NCBI GenBank assembly: GCA_019671135.1
Contig: JAHRHY010000021.1
Location: forward strand, 372,001 to 436,000
DNA: 64,000 nucleotides
From: Linnemannia hyalina
Lineage: Eukaryota > Mortierellomycota > Mortierellomycetes > Mortierellales > Mortierellaceae
Direction: 5' to 3'
Shown: piece by piece, positions 55,619 to 64,000 of the stretch
Position numbering within the stretch: position 1 is the first letter of the stretch
How the letters are laid out: each line of letters opens with the position of its first letter
The notes under the pieces: generated by a model
The model's database searches: none
The model's input: only the letters and a program-made list of their open reading frames with translations
Told to the model about the DNA's origin: nothing
Program-made: the position numbers and the translations under genes

Positions 55619-58297
55619 GCTGCTGTTTGTAGATGACGGAGAGGTTGGTCACGGCGGCGTCCAAGTTCACGACCGACGAGTCAATGGAGGACGTTGACCG
55701 TCCTGATCTGGCCTTTTGGGATCCGGCCTCCGACTTTGCGGCGGCGATGGCGCGGTCTTCGTTGAGCAAGAACAATGCGGCGTGGGCCTTGGCAAAGACC
55801 AAGACCTGTAATGAGTTCCTGTCCTTCCCGGCTGCAAGCGCAGGGAGTCCCAGGAGCGTCGGGTTGATGGTCGAAAGGAGGTACTTGAATTTCGACTCTG
55901 CGTCGTCCAACTGTCCGAGTTGCATCATGATTAATCCCAAGTTGTAGTGTGCAAAGTAGTATGCGTAGGTGTCGTCCAGGATATAGGGCGAGTAGCGAAA
56001 GACGGTCTTGAACGACCTTACGGAGAGAGAGCACATGTCTTGGTCAAACACTTCCTCTGGAAAGAACGCAATCTGTTTCGCAACAAGTCCCAACAAGTAG
56101 TTGGCAATACAATAGTCGTCATAAAAGTGCTCATACCCCCGTACCCTATCCGCCCGGGTGAGGGTATGGATTCCGGAGCGGAAGGTAGAGAAGAGGCCTT
56201 TGGTGGCTTCGATGGTATAGTCGCCCTTGGGGAGGGGGGATTCTGAGATTGCGAGCATCGATGCGGGGAGGAGGTCGTCGAGACGTTGGACTTCGAGCAT
56301 GATGTTGGAGAGTGCCACGCGGAGGGATTTTAAGGGCATCATGTCAAAGCCGTTCCAGAGGACGAGGAAGTCGTAGTCGGGGAGAAGGAGGCGGTTGTTT
56401 TCGTTGAGGTATCTGTTTGCCTTCCTTGCGCAGAATGTCTATTTTTTCGAATGAAGATAATGCAGTTTGTTAATAATGTTGTCCAAGTTACAAAGGACCC
56501 TCAGATAAAAATAAAAAAAATAAAATAAAAAAAAGGGGGAGGGAGGAGAGGGACGTACCTCGGGGAAGACCTCGACACCACAGAACTTTTGCTTGCCTGG
56601 TTCAACCTTGCGCATCAACTCCTCAACTCGCTTCGCCTCCTTTGGTAGCCCACGCCTCAACGTCGTGATAGCAGCCAGGTACCGAAAAATCGTCTTTGTC
56701 CAATTACTCTCCCTCAACAAGACCCTTGACTTTGTACACGCCAGATCATAATCGCTCTCCATCATGGCACACATGAGCTGCTCGAATACACAAGCATGCT
56801 TCAAGTTCCTCCACTCGGGCTGGGCTTCAATCGACTCATAAATCGCAATCGCCTCCTCCAACCTCGTGTTCACCTGGGCATGTCGCGCCCTTAGGAAGTT
56901 GAACACCATCGAGTCCGGGTACTTGTGTAGGTTGTAGTTGTTGATCCGCTCGGCGAAGGAATAGTCCACATGTCGAAAGGGCAAGAACGACGCCGCGATG
57001 AGGTGAATCGCGATGGGTGTGATATCACAGATCTGACGACGCATCCCCTCGTTGTTATCAGACTCCAGTCTTTCCTGAAACTCGAACGGTGAATCGTCCC
57101 CAGCTCGGGGGTCCCACATCCCTGCAGTGTTTAACAACTCCAGCCCCCAATCCCTATCCGAAGGGAACCCCACAAACTGCAGAAGGGAGATGATAGCGTC
57201 GGGCAGGAAAGAGATGGCAATGTTGAACAGCGAGGATGCAAAGATAAGCCCCGTGACCAGATGTTCGTCGATATGGTGTTCCGAGATATCGCCACCAGCC
57301 TTGAGTTCGGCCTCGGTCGCGTCGATGTAGGATTTGAGGCCGTTGAAGATTGCGAATGCTGAACGGAGGGAAACGGTTTCTTCGAGGAGTGAGAAGAAGT
57401 CCTGGTGGTAGAGCACACTGAATCCTGCGCGCAGAACCGTCGCCTCGGCGTATATCAGTTCCTAATTGGTGCAGAAGAGAGTAAAGGAAGGTTAACTTAG
57501 GGTCGACTGCATTGGTTGTGGGGTATCTCATCCAGATCATTGCTCTCCCTCGTGCGAACACAGCCGTTCTTAGTAATAAAAAACAGAATATTATTATTTG
57601 ATCATGCTCCATCCCATTGAGCCCTAGCAGCTCTCCTGTTTCCCCCCCTGCAGCTCACAATATAATAAATCGCTGTCCGTCCGATATACAAACAAACAAA
57701 CAAACAAACAAACAAAACAATATGAACATGCATGAAAGAAAGATGTACGAGACTTACGGCATGCTTCTCGATCCTGGTCATGCCCCGAAAGCTTCCAGCG
57801 CCAATCGACCCAATAACCCAAGACCCCAAAGCCTTGACCGTCCCAAGTCCCACAATCGAACTCGCCGCCTTCCGCTGCTTATCCGCAACCTTCAACGTCA
57901 AATCAAAACTCTTCATCGCCTTCTCAATCTCATCCGGATGGAACGTCAGAATCGCTCTCAACGCATCCACAAGCGCCTTTCCAAACTGATAATACATCGA
58001 TTCCGGTTTATGGCGTCCTCTGAGAAGGGCCTCGGCTTCTGTCATGCGATTGTTTAGCGCATGGTCCATGACGATCCGGAGTTCTGCGAGTTCTTCGTCC
58101 ATGGCCTTTTCGAGATTGGATTTCCGAGGATTGGAGTCGAACATTGCGGGGCGGACGAGAAGGTGCCAATTGGGGACTGGTTTCTTGACGCGTGGTGGTG
58201 AGGTGGTGGTGCGACGCGAGGGGTTGATGACCATGGAGGGGAGGGGGGTGGTGGTGAAGGATGTTCCTTCATAGGGGTGTGCTGATGATGGTGGCAT
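55377..58297 (-). CDS. IML2: Iml2/TTC39-family outer-membrane or lipid-droplet TPR protein
   Basis: Three exons, 58297-57758, 57461-56559 and 56438-55377, all phase 0; 2,505 bases, 834 residues. Motifs of the Iml2/TTC39 family include LKSYIDATEAELK, GLIFASSLFNIAISFLPDAI, LLQFVGFPSDRDWGLELL, YPDSMVFNFLRARHAQVNTRLEEAIAIYES and LLLPDYDFLVLWNGFD. Helical repeats continue to the C-terminus. Yeast Iml2 helps clear aggregates from lipid droplets and mitochondria. A long polyglutamine tract broken by a few His interrupts the C-terminal part (55555-55625), and the protein ends YHEGEYV. Confidence 0.92.
55545..55630 (-). repeat. CAA/CAG trinucleotide repeat (polyglutamine in IML2)
   Basis: An almost pure TTG run on the plus strand (CAA on the coding strand), with a few TGC and ATG interruptions giving Gln and His. 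It lies inside the final exon of IML2 and is in frame. Confidence 0.95.
57690..57718. repeat. AAAC tetranucleotide microsatellite
   Basis: Seven or so AAAC units inside the first intron of IML2, close to the splice donor at 57757. Confidence 0.85.
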
Positions 58298-60840
58298 CTT
58301 TGCTTTGGAGGTCGTGTGTTCGTTGTTTGAGGTGTTCTCCTGTTGAATAGGGTATATGTACGATGAAGTAATGTGAGGGGTATATGTCGGAGTGACCGAG
58401 ATACTGGTGGCTCGAGCCAAGAGAAGTATCAAAGAGAATATAAAACGGAGAGGAAGGAGAATGGAGGAAGAGAGGGAAGGCGAAGAAAGGTGTGGGGGGA
58501 GGGAAAGAAAGACGGAGGAGTGGGTGAAGAAAGACACAAAACAAAATCGAACAAGGAAAGGTCGTCTTATTTATGTTCGGATGGGGAGACTGACACTAGT
58601 AGAAGAGAGCACTTCGTTGAAAAACTGAACCATGAAGCAGAGAATAATAAAGGGCTCTCATACTATGAGATGACCAAGCTAAAGAAGACAACAACCAACA
58701 AACCACTTTACCTACAATCCACTTTACCAACAACGCTACTCCTGTTTTGCATGTTCTCCAGGGATCGACAACCACTCTATCGACACCCTCCCTCTCCATT
58801 GTTCATCACCGACCCCATTTCGCCAATTGTCTACGACCATCGCTTTCTCTGTTATTATCCGGACAATAGAGGACGTTGGTACAGGGTAGAGGAGAAACAG
58901 GTGTCTACCATCTGCAAGGGCGCATGCACTTGCAATGCTCACGTCCAAAATAACATAATTTTTTTCCTCGACCGACCGATCAAAGAGCAAAGTGAAGTAC
59001 AGAATAAATTCCCTTGACATCCGAAGGCCACAGCGCCATTCTTCTGCAACAAACGAGACTTTAATATTTGTGAAAAATGAAAAAAGTGAACAAAGGAGGA
59101 CGCATTGTTTCCACAACACCACGTCCTCATTTTTCGTGAGGATCATCATTGTCTGTGTGGCAGAAACAGGTTGGACAAAACTGCAATGCATCGAGAGAAA
59201 AAGGATAAGATCATGATAGGCGGCTTGGCAGCCGAGGGGCATTTAGGGGTTGGTGTGTATGGAACAAAGATGTATGTGTGGAGAATGCAGATTTTTTACT
59301 CCCTGCAGAAAAGGAGGCGATGGAACAGGGCGAATAGTGAGCCGCGGAGAACGGTGCTCTGGGGCAAATACATATCCAAACATGCTCTTTTTTGTGTTCG
59401 TGTAAGCACTAGGCAGGTGGACATGAAGGTAGGAGGGATTGTGAGCATTTTCATTATTGTTGTTCTTGAACTAGAAAAAACTATCCCGCTGGGAACCTAA
59501 CGCCTGTGGAGCAATAAGGCAAAAAAGCGACACCAGAGATGGTCGTTCATTTCAAGGGTCTGGCCTCTACTTTCAGGGGCCTTCACCTGCATTCCCGTTT
59601 TTTCCCTTCTTTTCAGACATGCCACCTACTTGTTCGCTCTTGCCATTGTGAACATTTATCCAAAAGGGCTAAAATAAATGAGCGCCCTGTGCGACGACAA
59701 CAAACACAAAACTCAAAACAAACCACTGCCTCTCTCGTTTCCATAAGCACATGTTAATAAGAGCCAAGAAGGAAGAGAAGTAAAAGAACGGCAACATCTT
59801 GTAGACAACGTAAGGTTCAATCCAGAACATAAAGGCGAGGAATGGAGCACGAAGGCTAGAGGGAGGAGAGAGAGGGAGAGGAGTGACAATTGCATGCTGA
59901 TCCAGGTGGTATCTAAGGAGCAAGAGAGTCTTGTTGTTTTTCCTTCCCATAGTCCAACTGGCCAAGCTCAATTCAGTCCTCGGACTGCCCAGAAAAAAAA
60001 AGAGTTATGGCCAAAAAGTCCTAGAAAGCAGTATTTTTTATGTTTCTATGCATGAGCCAAGGAGGAGGTAAAAATGTTATGCATGTTTAATAACCCTCGA
60101 TTCGTAACCAAACATGCATACTAGCATCCAATTGGTCTCCCATTGGACGATTGGCGCGAACGAGTGGCACAATTGTGCATATGCACATTGTGTCCTGTGT
60201 GGAATTACCCTTTTGTTGTGGAGAATCCTCTCCATCGTATTTTGTTCTTCTACCCCACTTGGCACTTGGACCCAGCTATAGCACAAACTTTCACTCGCCG
60301 TTATTATTTCCACTCTTTTTCTTCTTTTGCATCCACTCCTGCGCAAAAGATATCCTCACCGGGGTTCTTGGCATTCTCGGCCGACAAGATAACTTTGCTT
60401 CTTTGCAGTCAGTTGTGAACATGGGCAAACGCGCTTTTCTCATGTTCAAAGGTAATGAAGGCCAAAGTTTTTTCTGTTTGCCAAACTGCCCTGCTAGCTA
60501 TTATATAAGGCGAAGCGCGGTAAATGAAAGGACGCGTCATGTCCTACTAAACGACAACATAGTTTGGTATTTCACGTCATGATTACAAAAGTCCGTTTTC
60601 GTCTTTTACCCTAGCTCGCGTCAAGAAAATTGTCCATACCCCACAATCAAACCGCGTCCAGCTCTTTTTTCGTGAAAGACTTATCTTGTCGACAGTCAGA
60701 GAAAGAGACTGGCGAGAAGTAAGCCGTACAAGAAAATAAAAGAACGCCCATTGCAAGAGTAGCTGAGGTTGATGAAAGCGATGAAAGTTTTAATGTTGCT
60801 GGTGGAGAGAGGGTCCTGCTTTCTTTGTGACCAAGGAGGT
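58298..60840. other. Intergenic between IML2 and the nucleoporin gene
   Basis: About 2.5 kb. 58300-58540 is purine-rich on the plus strand, a pyrimidine-rich leader for IML2. Frames of 100-214 codons (for example 58373-59017) show no motifs and have mixed composition. No gene was recognised; a short or unfamiliar gene cannot be excluded. Confidence 0.4.
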
Positions 60841-63800
60841 CTAGTGGGCTGGCTTGTGAGTGATGTCCAAAGAACCCATCCGCGTTTCGAGCTCCTTCAC
60901 CATCTTTGTCGTCGTATCCAGCATACCCCCCCTAGATTCACAATTGAAGAAACGCGTTGGAATGAATTAGCACATTCGACGTACAAGAATAAAACCGATA
61001 AGGGACAGAACATAGAACCCATCCACGAGAAAAGAGACTTACTGGTCAGCGATAGCCGATTCGATAGGCTTGATTTGGGCATCTCCGTATTGCTTGACAG
61101 GCTGTCGCTTGCCAACAACAGTAGATGCACGGCGTGGCGACCAGGACTTGGTAAAATCTGGGCTTCCCGAACGATCCAAGAGAGAGTAGCTGACCCTTCT
61201 GTTAGGGTCTTCAGAAATGCTCTGTCCCGACGCCAGCTGCTGTTTCATCTCTGCCAATCTCCGCTTCAGGACCTCGTACTGTGTTCCAACGTGGTGCCGC
61301 CTTGCGTCGAGTGCCTTGACGACCTTGTCCATTTTTTTCACATCGGCCATCCACTCCTTCTCGGCAGGACTCAATGCGGGCTCCCGAGACTCCATGACTT
61401 TCTGCAGCAGACCATCTGCACGCGCCATCAGGGCGCTTTGCCGAGCAATCTGAGCATCCAGTCTGTCAATCTGCTTCTGTACTTTTGCGCCGAGCGTCCC
61501 TGTGATATGCTCATACGTCTTCTGCACCACATCCTGTTGACGAGCATATTCTTTCTCCTGTGCGACCAGTCTAATAGTGAAAGGTAGTAAAGACATGACG
61601 GTTGAGTATGAGCTTGTTTTCCCTTCGGCAGAAAACATATCTCAGGTCAGGTATGCATATCTAGAACGCACCTCAGTTGAGTAAGATCGCAGGCGGTAAA
61701 GACCTCGCGCAGCGACTCCCGAACGCCCTGAACCATTTGGCCCAAGAACTTCAAATTCTCCTCCGTGACAACAATCTTGGCTGACCCAACGCCTGGTGGG
61801 AGAATAACCTGGGGCTGCAGTGGCAGTCCGTTCAATGCCATCAATCCACATTGCTTGTCAAACATTGGCTCTGAGAGGGAAACTGTGTATGTGCTACCGC
61901 CGTCGTCTAGAGGTGTTGTCAGTGACCCTGTGAATGTTGCTGGCGATGGAGTGGCACCACTGGTGGCGCTTTTCCTGGGTCGAGGAGTCAGCTCCATTCC
62001 GATGAGCTGTAATGAGGATGTCAACAGCAGAAGAGAGTAGTCCAAGTACGCGTCCGTCACAATCGACAATCCAATGATTGGAGCAGGCGGGCTAATCGGT
62101 TGAAGAATGCGCAAATTGTCAGCCGCGCGCAAAACAAGGGCATTAAAGCCAAAAATGAGTAATTGGTCGCGCATGTTACCTTGTTTTGGTGGGGCGGGTG
62201 TTGGCGACAGATCCGACAGCAGACTTGATCTTGGACACGAAAAACTTGTTCATCAGGGCAATGTGCTGTTGGCTGCTCGATCCAGACTCGTAGATAGCTG
62301 TCAACTCGTCCAGCCAGGGACGAATTGATATGCAATGTGCTCCTGCCTCGTGGTATATGTAGAATGTGTCGCCGTACATCGTGTCGGCCACCAGTACGGG
62401 TCGGTTTACGATACCCATTCTCGTTTCAGTGAGTCCATAAGCTCCACTTGATGATGTACTGGTTGTTGCAAAGACTTTGAGAAGACCCAGATCGACCGAC
62501 TCGTACACAGCTACCTCTGGCAGCCTCTCCTCCTCATCATCATCATCATCATCATCTAGCCCATATGTCCCGCGGGTTTTTGACTTTGATGGTAATGACC
62601 AGCGTCCTGTGGGGCGATCAAGAGCAATGCAGATATCGACTTTTCCGCTGGAGTGAGCCATCGCAAGGACCTCGGCCACCTCATTCTCCAAACAGAGAAT
62701 GTCATATGCCCTGTTGTCGTCATCATCCAGATCGATAGGCGCTGGCTTATAGAGGAATGGTCCCTGTCGAGAAACCTTGCCGCTCTTGAGAGTGGGATTC
62801 TGCACCAGGACGATCTCTTCCGAGAATGGGTGAGGCTGAACGCTCTCCACCACCTTGTTGATCCAGTTCTTCTTCACCAATGCCGTCTCGAATGACTCCT
62901 GTGATGCGCTCTCGTCAATCTGATTGCGAATTTCGTCTAGATCCGCTGCATTCAACGTGCTATCGTGAGAACAGGTGTGAGGGAACGAACCGTTAGTCAT
63001 GAAGATATTTGCAATATCACGATGCGTTGGTATGACAGGATGGCCAATGTAATTGTGAAACAATGTTTGAGCATATAGAATACTCACCAGGTCTGTGGCA
63101 TCACTGGGCAAACCATGTAGAGATCGCCTTCCCGAGTCAGACCATACACTGCGAGCTGACCCCATGGTGAGTACTTAGAGCCAAAGCAAAACGAAGCTGC
63201 CTGAAGAACCTCCATGCCGTATGCCCTTGATGCTACTCCTTCGTCCCTGAAGCTAAAGATCTGCTCTGGTTCGTCAATATTTGCCGCCACATCATACATT
63301 CTAAGAAGAATATTAAGGAAGCGGGATCGTCGTTAGAATTTGCACATTGAATAAAGACAGACATGTCCGAACCAAATCATTCATGCTATAAAATGAAATA
63401 CGACAAAGTGCACGGGAAAGTAATATGTACCTGAGAAGACCGTCATGGGTGAGGACGACCAAGTGTGTGAACCCCTTGCTGAGGGGGTGCCAAAGGACCT
63501 TGACGACCTTGGACTCGCCCTTGTTGATGTGGTAAAATTCTCCGAGAACAAACGACTTGCACTTAATGACTGGCTTAGAATCCTGCTTGCTTGATTTCGA
63601 AGGCGCTGCTGCAATCACAATCTTTTCGTCTCCTACAATCGCCAGCAGTTTGCCGTCCTGGTTCAGAACGAGTCGCCTGATATCGAAATCCACATCCTGG
63701 ACCTTCAACACCTACTCACAATAGGAGGTAACGGAGGAACACGTTTAGTGGGCTAAAATCGAATCGTACGTCCTATGACCGCGTTTTTCGATTCATTATG

Positions 63801-64000
63801 AAAGAAACACATAATAACAAAGCCTAAGATCCTCTGTATGTCAACCAAAAAAGTACCTTGTGCTGTCGCTTGTCAATATACTCGATCGCAGATTCCCGTC
63901 CACGATACTCAACACCCATCTTGAGCTCCTCAAGACTGGCATAGCGGATCTGTCGCCCCACAGCAACATACAGATCCTGACCCCGAACAGCCATACAAGA
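60841..64000 (-). CDS. NUP82: Nup82/Nup88-family nucleoporin (5' end outside window)
   Basis: Partial. Exons on the minus strand: beyond 64000 to 63857, then 63711-63431, 63300-63088, 62959-62180, 62091-61672, 61570-61043 and 60931-60841. Phases agree at every join. The N-terminal part is a beta-propeller (ALLAIVGDEKIVIAA-type strands, KVLWHPLSKGFTHLVVLTHDG, GSKYSPWGQLAVYGLTREGDLYMVCP). The central EAGAHCISIRPWLDELTAIYE matches the EAGVHSV..W...L block of Nup88. The C-terminal 200 residues form coiled coil (AQEKEYARQQDVVQKTYEH, VLKRRLAEMKQQL). Nup82/Nup88 anchors the cytoplasmic mRNA-export module (Nup159/Nup214) to the pore. The start codon lies beyond the window. Confidence 0.85.

Noticed and set aside
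58373..59017. 214-codon frame upstream of IML2
   Set aside because: Its first third is the IML2 leader in antisense, the composition changes abruptly, and no domain is recognisable.

Overview
The window looks like nuclear DNA of an early-diverging filamentous fungus, most likely Mucoromycota in or near Mortierellomycetes (Mortierella/Linnemannia type). The inference rests on short GT-AG introns with CTAAC-like branch points, intron-poor tandem F-box/LRR genes ending in the same short C-terminal motif, fungal housekeeping families (Ipi1, Iml2, Hob3/Rvs161, Ppt1, Nup82/88, FUN14, Wss1-like) and very long low-complexity proteins. No bacterial, viral or organellar segment was seen.

Layout. 0-7.5 kb: an F-box/LRR gene, a Wss1-like WLM metalloprotease, a decayed retrotransposon RNase H, a second F-box/LRR gene with a break, and a third decayed copy. 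7.7-25.3 kb: an unusual accessory block. Its outer edges are inverted copies of one transcription-unit-like module: a perfect heat-shock element, a TATA box, a pyrimidine-rich leader, then 425-bp tandem units that each start with a GT/GC splice donor. Between the edges lie seven related loci. Six are short, intronless genes or pseudogenes whose protein resembles the DNA-repair zinc-finger protein XPA/Rad14 (paired CxxC motifs followed by an ITKTEA..Y-like helix and a MKLY..-WG-like segment). The seventh fuses an F-box to the same domain. An eighth F-box start is truncated at an array edge. A Tc1/mariner-type MITE and a long hairpin lie among them.

25.4-27.4 kb holds a decayed, unrecognised coding region. 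27.4-39 kb is conserved and gene-dense: FUN14 (minus), protein phosphatase 5 (minus) head-to-head with a Hob3/Rvs161 BAR protein (plus), and three minus-strand glutathione S-transferases in tandem. 39-42.7 kb shows no convincing gene. 42.7-50.8 kb is one predicted two-exon gene for a protein of about 2,550 residues, tentatively Msb1/Mug8-like. 51.3-55.2 kb is Ipi1/TEX10 (plus), convergent with Iml2/TTC39 (minus, 55.4-58.3 kb). 60.8-64 kb is a Nup82/Nup88 nucleoporin (minus) whose 5' end lies outside the window.

Exon structures were assembled by eye from splice signals and reading phase. In every complete multi-exon model the summed exon length is a multiple of three, and joined phases preserve family motifs. 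Family names come from motif recognition, not database searches.
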